From contig NC_030998.1 of assembly GCF_000149955.1 (NCBI RefSeq), positions 124,001-188,000 on the forward strand: a DNA stretch of 64,000 bases, in the 5' to 3' direction. The position numbers were made by a program, and so were the translations under genes. The DNA is from Fusarium oxysporum f. sp. lycopersici 4287. Its lineage: Eukaryota > Ascomycota > Sordariomycetes > Hypocreales > Nectriaceae. Positions within the stretch are counted from its first letter, which is position 1. Every line of letters begins with the position of its first letter. A model generated the notes under the pieces. It was not told the DNA's origin. It did no database searches and saw nothing but the letters and a program-made list of their open reading frames with translations. Shown piece after piece: positions 22,316 through 33,439 of the stretch.

Positions 22316-23335
22316 ATGACTTCTCCGCACAACCCCACCGTCCTCATAGTGGGTGCTGGCTCAATGGGGCTCGTCACGGGCTACCACTTGAGCCTTGCAG
22401 GCGCCTAGGTCACATACTTTGTTCGCCCAAAGCGCGCCGAGGAGCTCAAGCAGCCTCAGTTCCTGTACTGGCTCGACAAACAAGAACTCCACGAATTCAA
22501 GAACTACTCTCATTTTACGGACCCATCCTCGATACTCTCCTCGAGCTATGATTACATACTCATCACGATTGACGCGAAGTCCGTGCAAAGCGAGGAAGGG
22601 GAAGAACTTGTCAAGATAATCGGGCAGGCAGCCCGCGATAAAACTACCAAAGTCATTATTGGTAGTGTTTTTTTGGGCGCCAGAGACTGGATTTTGGAGA
22701 AATCTGGTCTACCTGACAATTAAGTTACCAGCGCTGGCTTGGGCATTGTAGCATACCCGGGCAAGACCGCAAACCTCCCTGTCCATCCCCCGGCTGATTC
22801 TGATCTGGTGAAGAAAGCCGATGTGGCATATGTGGATAGCATGGGAAACGGCTTCATCCTGGAAGATTACGTTCCCTCAATTTCGAGCAGCTTTTCCAAG
22901 CTTTACAATGCTTGTGGAGTCTCCAATTGCGTTATATGGTCGTCGACACAGTGTGCTCTGAACATATTTCCCCTGTTTGCCGTCTTCATTGGGCTAGAGC
23001 TTCTGGGTTGGCCCAAAATCAAGGATATTGATACTGAGTCAGAAGTGTGGAGGTTGACGACAGCGGCAGCAAAGGAGGTCCAGATGCTTGATGTATGCGG
23101 AGAGGCAGGGACTCAGACGGCTCAGGCTACGTCTGAGAGTACTTTTGTCCAGATGTTTGCCTACCTCGAGGAGAAGCTTCGCCCTCTGGATTTCCAAGCT
23201 TTCAACCAATTTCATCACGGAGGAAAGGTTGTGGAGCAGTATCGCATGCACATTGAACGCTGTATCTCGCAGGGAGTTGCTGAAGGGAAGCCAATGTCCG
23301 CACTTAAGACTCTCCTACAGAATATCAACCATTGA
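22316..23335 (+). pseudogene. ketopantoate-reductase-like gene with two in-frame stops
   Basis: One frame from ATG 22316 to TGA 23333-23335 (about 339 codons) is broken by TAG at 22406-22408 and TAA at 22721-22723. The start VLIVGAGSMGLVTGYHL is the NADPH-binding motif of the ApbA/PanE family (2-dehydropantoate 2-reductase-like), and the remainder has the expected all-helical length. The first stop comes at codon 31, right after the nucleotide-binding motif, so no functional protein can be made without readthrough. Both stops could come from single C-to-T changes at CAG and CAA codons, as in repeat-induced point mutation, but this is only consistent, not shown. Confidence 0.75.
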
Positions 23336-24369
23336 GATTGAATTCAAATTAGTGTAGTGGTGAAGGAGATAGTTTCTTGGTCGGTCTGATGTTTTCTCGC
23401 TTGGGGAGTTATTTTCTATATGTCTTGGTTGATAATCTTGACTTTAGACACGCATGTAGTATAGACTTGGTTTTTAAGTAACTGGCTGGACGCATCTCCA
23501 TCGTTCTTCGTATGGCTAGGAAAAGAACTTTTCACTATCCGGATGTGGACGTAGTTCCACCAGGAAACGGTTCAAGGTGTGTAATATAGGTACGGGGAGC
23601 GACGAGGGCAAAGGAGATGACTCTGGCATTCGCAGGAGGTCTAGAACTGAGAGTGACAAGTTGAGATGGCGATGATAATGAGTAGTTATCTATCGGGAAA
23701 CACGGGGCTTCATGGACAAAACACCAGGGCCCAATTAGAGTCCTCCATTAGAGCTACTGTCCTTGTTTTCTCGTAGCACAGAAAACGCTAGACAACAGAG
23801 GGTAACGCAAATGCCAACCAGGAAGAGAGCCTCAGTGGACCCAACGAAACGTCATGGGCCGGTCATAGAGGGGATATTGCCGTTGGCGAACCAAGACCCC
23901 AGTTAACTTGACTTGCATTCGTGGTGAGGCTTCCTGGTGTGAGGGACAAAAAGTTACTCCCATGGGTTAATCGCCAGCGAGTTTTGGTGTTAGCCAGGAT
24001 CGTTTATTTTTCTGCCCAAGGGGCTTCCTCCCTACACGCTGAGTGGTAGTCAGGGATCGACATAATCTTCAGTATATGGCCACTAACTCCAGGCGCCTAG
24101 AGATAGTCGCCCGTTGTATAAGAGCATTATGGTCATATCCCCGAATCGAGTTGGTTATCTGACAGGGAACAGGTACTGTGAAACGGACCGAACATCGAAG
24201 CAACAAAGCATTCTGATTTGCCGGTGAAGTTTTATTTAATATCAAGGGTAAAACTGATTGCTTCTTTATATTAGTTATAAGTTTTTGGCTATAGTTGCCT
24301 GTTTTACTATATATAGTACCACGGGCTCCTATATAGCTGTTCAAAGCAATATTACACCTTATTCTACAC
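23336..24369. other. intergenic, no gene seen
   Basis: About 1 kb between the pseudogene and the 3' end of the permease. Short frames only; AT-rich near 24230-24320. No repeat or RNA gene that I can support. Confidence 0.5.
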
Positions 24370-25997
24370 TCATGGCTTCAACCGTCGGACAAGAATATGC
24401 ATAACAATGTAAACGCAAACACCAAAGCCCAACATACCAGAAATAACACCAAAGCCCATAAGATATTTTGGTGCATCATCAGAGGGGAACAAGTACGCGC
24501 CGTAGATTTGCGCAAGGTTACCTAGAGCGTTCATAAGCGCTAGCGCGACAGCTCGAACCTCGGCGTCCATAGACCCGAACGTTGAGGCCGCAAAGCTCAG
24601 GGATATGGCATTGGATGCCCAGAGTCCTGCAGCCATAAGAACAAGTAGCGCATACCGGGCGGTGAAATTGTAGACGATACAAACTGCAATAGATGTTATC
24701 ATTGAGAAGCTGAGCCATCCGGCGATGATGAGACCGCGGTAATTTGAGATCCTGTCAGCGAAGTAGCCGCTAACGGCGGTGCACACGAATGCAACGGCGT
24801 AAATGGGAACCTAGTTCAAGGCTGGTTAGCTTATCTGTAACCTTGCCTCGGCCCTTCAATGTCTTCTTACCGTCATGTACTGCGCTTGAACAGTGCTGCT
24901 GTAGCCAAGGCCGTGGACTAAGGTCGGGTAAAAGTAGGAAAGGGTCGAGGAACCGACAATGACCTGAATAGAGTCAGCAGGTGTCAATGGCCAAGGCATT
25001 ATCACTGGAAGAGTTTACCATGTAGCCAAAGATGAAACCCCATGTCCGCCAGTCTCGCAACGCGAGGATAAGCGACTGCATCTTGCCGACCTTTTCTCCC
25101 TGGCCCCTTACGGTAACACTATCCTCCTGAAGTCTGGCAATGGCGATAGCTCGTTCACGGTCTGTAAGATGCCTGGTATTGGCCGGAAAGTCAAGAAGCA
25201 GAAACGCGGCAATGATAGCCCAACCAATGGTGGCCACCCCCTCGACGATGAAAAGCCAGCGCCACCCCCGAATCCCATGGGCGCCCTCGAGGCCACCGGT
25301 AATTGCGCCTGCAAAGAGACCACCAAAGGCCCCGGATAGGATGGCAGCGGACATGAAGACGGCAAATCGCTTTGACTGCTCGGTTCGCTTATACCAGGAC
25401 GAAAAGATGAGGAGGATGCCTGGGGCGAAACCTGATTCCATGACCCCGACAAAGACTCGGAGGATGATGAGATGATGGTAGCTCTGGACGACGGACATGA
25501 TGCATGTGAGCACGCCCCAGACAATCATGATGGCAGGAAGGTATAGCGACGGGCGAGTTCGAACCAGGATCATGTTGGACGGCGGTTCAAAGATGACATA
25601 ACCAACTGAGGTTGTTAGCTGATTGGCCTTGGAGTGATGAGTGTGAGAGAACTCGGTTACCGAAGAAGACGACGAGAATAATGCTGTACTGGGACGAGGT
25701 GAGTTCAAGATCATCTGCCATGCCGGCGATCTTTGCGTTTCCGATGCTGCAACATGCTTAGAGCCACTCGTATCGCTAAATGGGGCTGACTCACTTAGTT
25801 CGGTCCATGTAAGAGAGCAAGTACATGAGCCAAATATTCGGCAAGAGAAACAGGTCGATCTTACGGACGAGCTTCTTTTCCTCTTCCGCGGTCCAGCTGA
25901 TGGTTTGGGTTATTTCGACATGCTCGGCGACTCGACCGGGGCCTTCGAGAAAGTCCTTCTGGTCGACAGCCTCGGTACTAGTTTTGTATGCCGCCAT
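24370..25997 (-). CDS. MFS permease, anion:cation symporter type
   Basis: Five exons, 25997-25795, 25746-25661, 25605-25019, 24963-24871 and 24810-24370, give 469 residues. Marks of the Dal5/nicotinate-permease type are LVRKIDLFLLPNIWLMYLLSYMDR in helix 1, FEPPSNMIL, VGVMESGFAPG in helix 4, and GIRGWRWLFIVEG before helix 6. Introns are 48, 55, 55 and 60 bp with ordinary sites. It is divergent from the SDR gene and the shared promoter carries a pair of CTCG-N3-CGAG palindromes, as do the transketolase and aldolase promoters, so I place it as the importer of that group. The solute is unknown; a sugar acid or polyol derivative is plausible. Confidence 0.88.
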
Positions 25998-26637
25998 GTT
26001 ACCGGAGTTGAACGTTGTGGGAACTAAGATGGCGCAATCAAATGCTTTTCGATCAATTGGTTGTCGAGTAGATGAGTGATTGATTGCATTGGATCACAAT
26101 GAGAGCCGTCGTGGCATCTAGCAGACTTATAGAACACTCCACAGAACAAAAATTGTTTTTGACCTCAACAACGGACATGGCCGTTGAGAGGGGCCATCAA
26201 CTATGCGGGGACGGGTGACTAATTCCCCATGGGGTATGGAGTAGTCTAATCTCACTAACGGAAGTGATGGAGATCAGGGATGCATGGCGTCGAGGCGAAC
26301 GCGGCCTCGAAGCGAGCATGGATGGCCTCGTTACGAGGGTCACACATGCCAAGCCCACGCAACGATTGTAACCTTAGCTCGCCTCGGTGACCTCGCGTTT
26401 TGAGTGTTTTGAGCCTATCTCCATCGGGACGCTTGGCCAATTCATCGTTCCTGTGGCAAGGTTGCCATTCTATTCTGGGCATAAGAACAAGACGCGTAGC
26501 ATTCTGTCTACTTGACCGAGTTCTATCAATCATCAGAGACCGTCCTACTACTCGTAAAATACAGACTACTTCCCCCTAGTTGAAGCCAATTTTACGAGTC
26601 TTGAACAAACTACCTACACATAAACACAATCTTTACT
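25998..26637. other. divergent promoter, permease/SDR
   Basis: A 640-bp shared upstream region. It carries CGG-N6-CCG within CAACGG-N6-CCGTTG (26169-26186) and the CTCG-N3-CGAG pair at 26305-26338. Two extra CCTCG half sites lie near 26382 and 26391. No gene is seen. Confidence 0.5.
26305..26338. promoter_or_regulatory. paired CTCG-N3-CGAG palindromes
   Basis: CCTCG-AAG-CGAGC at 26305-26317 and the perfect CCTCG-TTA-CGAGG at 26326-26338, 21 bp apart. They sit roughly 300 bp from both the permease and SDR start codons. The same palindrome recurs at 30590, 33689, 33711, 35280 and 35296. TCG-N3-CGA spacing fits a dimeric Zn2Cys6 protein. Confidence 0.55.
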
Positions 26638-27540
26638 ATGTCTCCCAGCGCGCTCGATAGCCCTACCGCCGTCCCTGCCAACGGCGACACCGCTGCAGCA
26701 CCAGCATCAATACCAGACGCAGCTGCCGAGACCTCGCCGACATTTCTGAGCACCCAGCCAGGCCCTGACCACCACTGGAGAGTCACATTGAAGGATAAGG
26801 TCATCGCCATCACCGGCGCCAACAGGGGCATTGGTCTAGGCATCGCAGAGGTCTGTCTAGCCAACGACGCTGCCGCCGTCTTTAGCCTGGACCTTTTCGA
26901 GCCCGGCGACGAGTTTCTCGCCTTGCAGGCCGCGAACCCGAAGCGACTCTGTTATATCCACTGCGATGTCACCTCTGAGGAGAGCATTACATCAGCTATT
27001 GATGCTATCATCTCCAAGCGGGGCGCCATCCACGGCCTCGTCGCCAACGCCGGCATGACGAAGCATCAGCCGGCGCTCGACTTTGACCGCGCCCAGCTAG
27101 ACAAGCTGTTTAACCTTAATGTGTTTGGTGCATACTTCTGTGCTACGACTGTCGCACGGCGGTTCATCGAATTGGGCATCAAGGGCTCCATCGTCTTCAC
27201 TGCGTCCATGACCTCGTACCGTCCCAACCGCGCAGCGCCCTCGGCCCCCTACGGAGCCACCAAGGGTGCTGTGCGGAATATGGCACATACGCTGGCCATG
27301 GAGTGGGCTAAGCACGGTATCCGTGTTAACTCTATCTCACCCGGCTTCGTTAAGACGGCTATGACATACTTTGTAGACCAGGCGCCTGACTGGGATCTCA
27401 AAGTGCAGTATTATGGTGGTATGCCGAGGCTGGCTGATCCGAAAGAGCTCGGGGGTGCATATGTATACTTACTCTCTGATGGGGCTTCATATACGACCGG
27501 CATTGATATCCCGGTTGCTGGCATTGTCGGGGCTTGGTAA
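26638..27540 (+). CDS. short-chain dehydrogenase/reductase, polyol/ketose type
   Basis: A single exon of 300 residues. The cofactor motif TGANRGIGLG is at about residues 59-68, the conserved NAG follows LVANAGMT, and the catalytic YGATKGA lies after a TASMTS serine strand; the order is that of classical SDRs. The end segment YTTGIDIPVAGIVGAW matches fungal sorbitol/arabinitol dehydrogenase and L-xylulose reductase relatives, though the exact substrate is not fixed. An Ala/Pro-rich N-terminal extension of about 45 residues precedes the domain. Shared promoter palindromes tie it to the permease, transketolase and aldolase. Confidence 0.88.
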   Translation: MSPSALDSPTAVPANGDTAAAPASIPDAAAETSPTFLSTQPGPDHHWRVTLKDKVIAITGANRGIGLGIAEVCLANDAAAVFSLDLFEPGDEFLALQAANPKRLCYIHCDVTSEESITSAIDAIISKRGAIHGLVANAGMTKHQPALDFDRAQLDKLFNLNVFGAYFCATTVARRFIELGIKGSIVFTASMTSYRPNRAAPSAPYGATKGAVRNMAHTLAMEWAKHGIRVNSISPGFVKTAMTYFVDQAPDWDLKVQYYGGMPRLADPKELGGAYVYLLSDGASYTTGIDIPVAGIVGAW

Positions 27541-29716
27541 AAGGTTACAAGCACGTTTTGGTGATGTATCTATTTCTATGCACGGTAACAATAGAAGCGT
27601 GAGATGAACGCATTTTCCCCAGTTTAACCAGATTCGTCGTCTACTCTGTTTGAACGTGAAGGGCTTGGTCGATCGGCGATGACCAAGTCATTGGATTAGC
27701 TAAAAGTCAAGATACATCCAACCTGGACAAGAAAAGCTTCAAGTCAGCTTTGCAGTAGTCGCGAAGTAGCATCTTATTCTTGCCATACGTGCTTAAGATC
27801 TGCTACGAGCCCCGTAGCGGGAAACTTGCTAATCTCCAACATCCTGTCCAAAGTGTCAAGGAGTTCCGCCTGCTTCTCTGGCATCTGAACGCACTGGCCG
27901 ACTGGGCTGGTTAGTCAACGATTCATCAAAGGAAGTTGCCGCTTACCAGCAAATATGGCCTGGACATTGAGAAAGGCCATTGCAGGCTCGCCCCTTTGGC
28001 AGGCGTTTGCAATGCTGCAAACCATGTGGAGGCTTTCGTTGAGGCCTTTTTGACGCTGACGGTACGCGTTGAGGCCACCGGTTGAGGGCTGGTTCAGCAG
28101 TACGATGGCCTTGGAAAAGTGATACATCTGCATGGCGCCGGCGTGGTTCGGCGGGTGGAACCATACGGATCGGAACCTTGTCTGAGACTTAGAGGTTGAG
28201 GGTGCCCGGCTCATGGTGTCATGTTCCGTTGTGACCACGACTGGCTTATACGAGCAAGGAAGGATACGATACCAATTTTCGAGGGCTTGAAGAAGTCTGT
28301 TACCATGCTCAATCTTCTGTTGTATATCTTGACTAGGCGAGGTCTTGTCCAGAGCGGCAAACTCGACGCACTTGGCACATATGTAGACCATCCTCGTGGC
28401 GAGCTCGTCAGAATCGAGATCCTCGAGTCTCTTCTTGGGGCGCCAGATAGTAAGAGTCGGCCTCCCTGCCCGGAACGCTGCCCAGATATCCTGTCTAAGC
28501 CACGCCCACCACACAGCTCGCCTCAATCCGTCGATGGACTCGCCATCGTTGTCTTGGGAACGTTGTATCCAGAAAGCACCTCGTAGGTGGCGTTCCCAGT
28601 TGCCGCTCGTCGAGGTGCCGCCAGCGTCAAACATTTCATATGTGCTGATCATTATGGCCGTGGCCAGAATCTCGTGGGATTCTGCATAAGAAGGATAGAG
28701 TAGAGTCTGCGAAAGATACTGGAGGGTCTCGTAGTAGTACTGGGTGGCCATGTGCGCAGGTATTTGACTGTGTTCCGGGGGTTGGCCACCGCCTGTTGTT
28801 GTCTCCGGCGACGATGAGTTGCTCTCGCTCGAGTTTCCGCCATGGCTCTGTGCCTGCCTGATTTTGACGCCAAGAGACATGTGTTTGGCTGCGACTGCAA
28901 GTATCGCCTTCAACAGTCCTGAGTTGCGCAGCGCGAGGTGAGGTACGACATTGGTAAAATGACGCTCTTGATCAAACAGATCGAGAATCGGTCCAACGAT
29001 TTCAGTGTAGTAACGAAAGAAGCCAAGGTCGGCTGGCGAGAGCTCGATGCTCTCAGTGGTATTCCATGGTTTGTTGGCCGATTCGTGATCCACTAAGGAC
29101 ACTCCAAGACCATTACCGTGACGGTCTTGTGTGTAGGAGTCGGTAGCGATAGATCTCGGGGCGGGTGACTGCCGTCGAGAGAGTGTGCTCTCATCAAAGT
29201 TCCATCGTGGTTCGCCATTCGAGGCATCGTTTAATCGTTGGATCTGGGAGATGGCATCCTGTGCTAACAGGTCATACCATTCGAAGGGCGAGATGTTGAG
29301 CAGCGAAACTTGGCTCCTGGCTAACGGAGACGCAGCGAAATCAAAGTCTACGTTGGGCAAACGTCCATCATTACTTGTCTCTGACTGGTCATCCTGGGAT
29401 ATGTCGATAGAGTCGTGGAGCTGGAATGTAACAGAAGGTTCAACAAGGACTTGGAAGTTATCCTGGTAGCTGGCCGTTCCCTCGATGCTGGGTTGATTAT
29501 TGTCAGCATCGCCAGTCTCTTGAACAACGCTTAGGCCGCCGGTACTGCTGTTCCCGCTGCAAGATGCCTCAGGGACTGCATCCTGGCGCAACTTGGCTGC
29601 TTCGGAGATGTCCTGATCTGCTTGTACTAGGACACTCAGTTGCTGAGCATAACGGCAGTCTCGATCAGACTTGGAACACTGGACACATCTGGGCTTGCCT
29701 TCGTCACACTTGACCC

Positions 29717-29740
29717 GTATGTATGTATGTATGTATGTAT
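29717..29740 (+). repeat. (GTAT)6 microsatellite
   Basis: Six tandem GTAT units (ATAC on the other strand), the edge of the insertion next to the left target-site copy. On the minus strand it would be the 3' tail of the inserted element. Confidence 0.85.
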
Positions 29741-30373
29741 GTGTATTTTTCGTCTGGGTGGCTGTAACGAAGCCAAATCTCCTACTGGAGCAAAAGACGT
29801 GCTGAGCTAGCTAGGTACAGGATACCCCGCTTCCTTCACCATCCAGCATACCAATGGCACAAAAGGTGCTGTATTTCTCAAGCCCGTCACCCGTCAGCGG
29901 GTTCGAGGGCAATCTATTGTCGAACTTTTTCCACCGACCAGAATTCTCTCGCGCATCACTACATCTGCTGACGCAGTCCACAATCTCCAGTAACCAAGTT
30001 GTAGCTCGTAGTCGACTGTCGCGGCGGCAGGGAAAAACCTCGGGAAGGGATCAGAGGCCGACGGTGCGGCTTGCCTTTAAAGGAGAAAAACCCATCGCAA
30101 TCGGCGTCGTTGATCGGAAGGATGTCGCTACGAATGCCCGGGGCATCGCCCTCCGATATCTAAGGCGTTCTGGTTCTGAGGTGCCGCCATTAGATCCGAC
30201 AAAGGTGTTGTCAGAGAAGGCGAACTCTCCAAAATTCCTTCTCTGAAAACTGCTGTTAGGGAGCCGATAGCGTCCCCGCAGTTTTTGTGTGGTCGCGTGG
30301 CCTGCAGAAAATCCCGCTCCTAGCACCGCACTAACAGTGCGTGCCAAGAAAGAATTTTTACAGGAGAGAGTTG
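29719..30373 (-). mobile_element. retroposon-like insertion with 13-bp target-site duplication and tetranucleotide tail
   Basis: About 655 bp flanked by the exact 13-bp direct repeat ACACTTGACCCGT at 29706-29718 and 30374-30386. Removing the segment and one repeat joins the zinc cluster perfectly, so this is a true insertion. I see no terminal inverted or long terminal repeats. One end is the (ATAC)n tract, which on the minus strand is the 3' end. A long variable-size duplication and a short-repeat tail are typical of target-primed retroposition (SINE or truncated LINE). It holds no recognisable protein domain. Three perfect hairpins lie towards its 5' end: 30212-30245 (9-bp arms), 30246-30285 (8-bp arms) and 30327-30341 (6-bp arms). 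Confidence 0.75.
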
Positions 30374-30556
30374 ACACTTGACCCGTCTTCTTCTACAGGT
30401 GAGACTGTAGGGTAGTGTCAGCGGTTTCAAGGCCAGCCTTAGCCAGTCGAGTGGGAGTAAGTAAGTGAATACCTACCAGCCCGTCGAGGTTCTCAAACCG
30501 CGAGCCCGAGACGGTCGATTGCGGCGAAATCGTCTGGGGGTGTTGTTGGTGTCCAT

Positions 30557-31020
30557 TGATGAAGGATGGATTATGGCAAACTGTCTGGGTCTCGTCTCGA
30601 GGGTATCAGCTCCATTTATTTACACGGCTTTAAAACGAGCTAGGTATAGCGTTGAATTTTCCCCGCATTTCTCCACTAAACCAATTTTACTGGATGGGAA
30701 CAGTATTTAGCATGGGATGATAAAGAAATGAACAATCGAGGCCCTGGTCTAACCTCTAACCCGAGTTTCACTGCTTTGTGTATACAGTTATGATTAGATC
30801 TTGCCTGGCTAAGAGCCTCTCCCTCTTACACAATTAATCATAACCCATTTCCTTGTCACTCTCTTACATCATCACCGTTTAGCCCAATCGGGCAAGGAAA
30901 AACGGGCTTCACTGCCGCCAGAGCCAAATGAAAGACTTAAAGCACTTCGATATTTTTAACCCTTAAGTTGATATACAGGCGAAACAATTCAGCAGGATAA
31001 CAATCAATACTGACCAACTC
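30557..31020. other. intergenic, regulator upstream region
   Basis: About 460 bp between the interrupted regulator and the transketolase 3' end. It holds one CTCG-N3-CGAG site near the regulator start and is otherwise AT-rich, with no gene. Confidence 0.5.
30590..30602. promoter_or_regulatory. CTCG-TCT-CGAG palindrome before the regulator
   Basis: TCTCG-TCT-CGAGG, 34 bp upstream of the regulator ATG at 30556. It matches the core of the paired sites at the permease/SDR, transketolase/aldolase and second transketolase promoters, which suggests the regulator controlled itself. Confidence 0.5.
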
Positions 31021-33439
31021 TCAATGCTCAAATCCAACTCCCAAGCTGCCATTGAGATCTCTAAAATCACCCCTCAGTATCTCAATCCCATCTCTTTTGA
31101 CCTCCTCTACCAGACCCCTGATCTTAGTTGCAACATTATGAGGTTGGAATCCGAAATACTCGTAGGTCGCCTTGGATGGAAGGCTCTTTCCGAATCGCCT
31201 CATAGATATCGATGCATCAGCGTACCGCTCCCATCCATTCGCGGCATATGCCTCGATGACGACGGTAGCCTTTCCGGAGCGCGGCTTTAGCACTGACTGC
31301 TTGTACTGTCGCGATTGCTGCTCGAAGAGTCTAGGGCAGGGAAATGAAACCACTCTTGACTTGATGCCGTGCTCCTTGAGAAGCACATCCTTGGCCTGCA
31401 TCGTCAGGCCCATCTCGGAACCGACTCCAATTAGCGTCACGTCAAAGTCATCATCGTCAGCCTCGACAAAGACGTATGCGCCCACGCTCACGCCCTCACG
31501 CGAAGAGTGCTGCGGGAACTGTGTCAGGTTCTGTCGGGACAGGGAGATGATGGTTGGCGTCTCGGTGGCCTGGATAGCAGCTATGAAAGCACCTGCCACC
31601 TCCTCAGAGTCACATGGACGGATATACAGGGTATTTGGCATGGCGCGGTAGAGAGCTGGCAGGGCGATCGGCTGATGTGTCGGCCCATCCTCGCCGGTAC
31701 CAATGCTATCGTGGGTAGCGATGTGAATCTGCTGGAGTCCCTGAAGGGCTGCCATTCGAACAGCTGGGGCGGCATAGAGGTAGAACATAAAGAATGAACT
31801 TGTCATAGGGATAAAGGTGCCCTTATTAAATGCAGCAAGGCCATTGGAGATGGCACACATGGCGTGCTCGCGGATGCCATAGTGGATATAGCGGCCACTG
31901 TAGTTTCCGTTGAGACCGCAAGCGGTTCGCAGATCAGGCTACTCGTACATTAGTAATTGCTATCAATACTCTTTATTCTTCTGCACTCACTGATTGGAAG
32001 TCGACCTTATTATTGAAGGCCACATGGCACGAAGGGGTCAGGTCCGCGGTGCCGACCAAAAAGGACTTGATCCTCTCTCCAAGAATATTGGTCAGAATAC
32101 CTGCAGACTTTCGCGATGACGTGGGCTCGGTTGGAAGCTCTGAACTGCCGGGGATGCACTTTGTCCAGTCGTCGGGCATCTTTCCAGCGACACGAAGGCC
32201 GAATTCCGTCCCAAGCACAGGATCCTCTTTCTTATACCTCTGAACAGTCTTCAGCCACTCGGCCTCGTAGGCATCGCCGCGGACACGGACATCTGCAAAC
32301 AAGTCGTAGACATCTTGTGGGATGTGGAAATGCTCGTTGGAGTCCAGGCCGAACGACTTCTTGATGTTGGCCACATCGTCGACCCCGAGGGCTGCTCCAT
32401 GCGTTTTCGCGTTGCCGGCCGCGGCAGATCCGAAGCCGATAGTTGTGCGAATATTGATAAAGGTTGGCTTGTCGCTTGATCGGGCCGCGATAAGGGCGTT
32501 GACGATGGCTGGTCATCATGAGTTGAAGCGTATTCAAGGGGACACTTGCGAACGTACCGGTAACATCTGAGTCTCCGTCAAACACATCCAGCACATTCCA
32601 TCCGGTAGCCTCCATCTTTGCATTGATATCCTCAGTATTGGCAACATCCGCCGTGCCATCACAAGTAATCGAGTTGTTGTCGTAAATAATGCAGAGGTTA
32701 TTAAGCCTCCAATGACCAGCGAGGGAGACTGCCTCCAGCCCAACGCCCTCTTGAAGGCAGGCATCACCAATCATGCACCACGTCATGTTATTCACTAGCT
32801 CATACCCTGGCTTGTTGTATGTCGCGCCCAGGTTCTTGGTTGCCATGGCGAGACCAACGGCATTAGCGACTCCTTGGCCGAGGGGACCAGTGGTAACCTC
32901 AACGCCCTCATTCTCAATCTCTGGATGGCCGGGGCAGAGGGAATCGGTCTTTGTTGAGTGATATGACTTGAGCTGCTCCAGGGTCATGCTCTTGACACCG
33001 ACAAGGTGCATGAATAAATATTGCCACAGACAGGCATGTCCTTGGCCATGGTCAGAGCGTCTCGCCGTGAGTTTGTAGAGATTGACATACCATTGGACAG
33101 AACGAAACGGTCACGGTTGAAGTACTCGCAATTGTTGGGAGAGTACCTCATGACGTACTTATAGAGGGCGATGCCAATGGCTGCCATGCCCATAGCGGAT
33201 CTGAAGAGTCAGTGCCGTGAGCAGCATGAAACCGGAGCCATCTCTTACCCAGGGTGTCCACCATTGAACTGCTGGCAAAGGTCCGCGATGAAAGCTCTAA
33301 ACACCTTCAAAACCCTGTCGTGTTTCTCTGGGCTCTTGAGGTTGAGGCCAGCAACGGTAGTGCTGCCATTGCTGGGGAGGGGCTTGACGACAATCTTGTC
33401 AACAGCAGCCCTCTCGTTGAGTTCTAGTGTTGGAGCCAT
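31021..33439 (-). CDS. transketolase, dihydroxyacetone-synthase-like (one apparent frame shift)
   Basis: Exons 33439-33249, 33200-33091, 33040-32558, 32509-31991 and 31938-31021 encode about 739 residues if one extra base is removed. Thiamine-diphosphate enzyme motifs are FNGGHPGSAMGMAAIG, FVLSNGHACL, MIGDACLQEG with IIYDNNSI, the catalytic glutamate in GIREHAMCAISNG, and HDSIGTGEDGPTHQP. The N-terminal RAFIADLCQQFNGGHPG resembles fungal dihydroxyacetone synthase, which moves a ketol group from xylulose 5-phosphate. There is no peroxisomal signal; the end is GVGFEH. At an AAAA run (32459-32462) the reading frame slips: KPTF then NIRTTIGFGS are one base out. This may be a base-call error or a real break. 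It is divergent from the aldolase. Confidence 0.8.

Larger units (their letters stand above)
27774..30556 (-). pseudogene. Zn2Cys6 transcription factor interrupted by an insertion in its zinc cluster
   Basis: Exon 1 is 30556-30477; after a 72-bp intron exon 2 begins at 30404, and the protein continues from 29705 to 27947 and 27901 to 27774. Together these would make about 665 residues. Exon 1 plus the start of exon 2 encode GLRTSTGCLTCRRRRVKC, the first half of the zinc cluster (cysteines 27, 30, 37). The second half, DEGKPRCVQCSKSDRDC, resumes only after the inserted DNA at 29719-30386. The remainder has the fungal regulator domain (ELSPADLGFFRYYTEIVGP, AVAAKHMSLGVK). The last intron (27902-27946) restores a normal C-terminus. 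As it stands translation would enter the insert and end early. Splicing out the insert through GTCAAG...CAAG would keep frame but lose two residues of the cluster. Confidence 0.82.

Noticed and set aside
29854..30246. 130-residue frame inside the inserted element
   Set aside because: No domain, wrong strand relative to the tail, and composition of a chance frame.
29719..30404. Reading the insertion as a normal intron of the regulator
   Set aside because: The only frame-keeping choice uses a poor GTCAAG donor and deletes two residues of the zinc cluster, while the 13-bp direct repeats explain the segment as an insertion.
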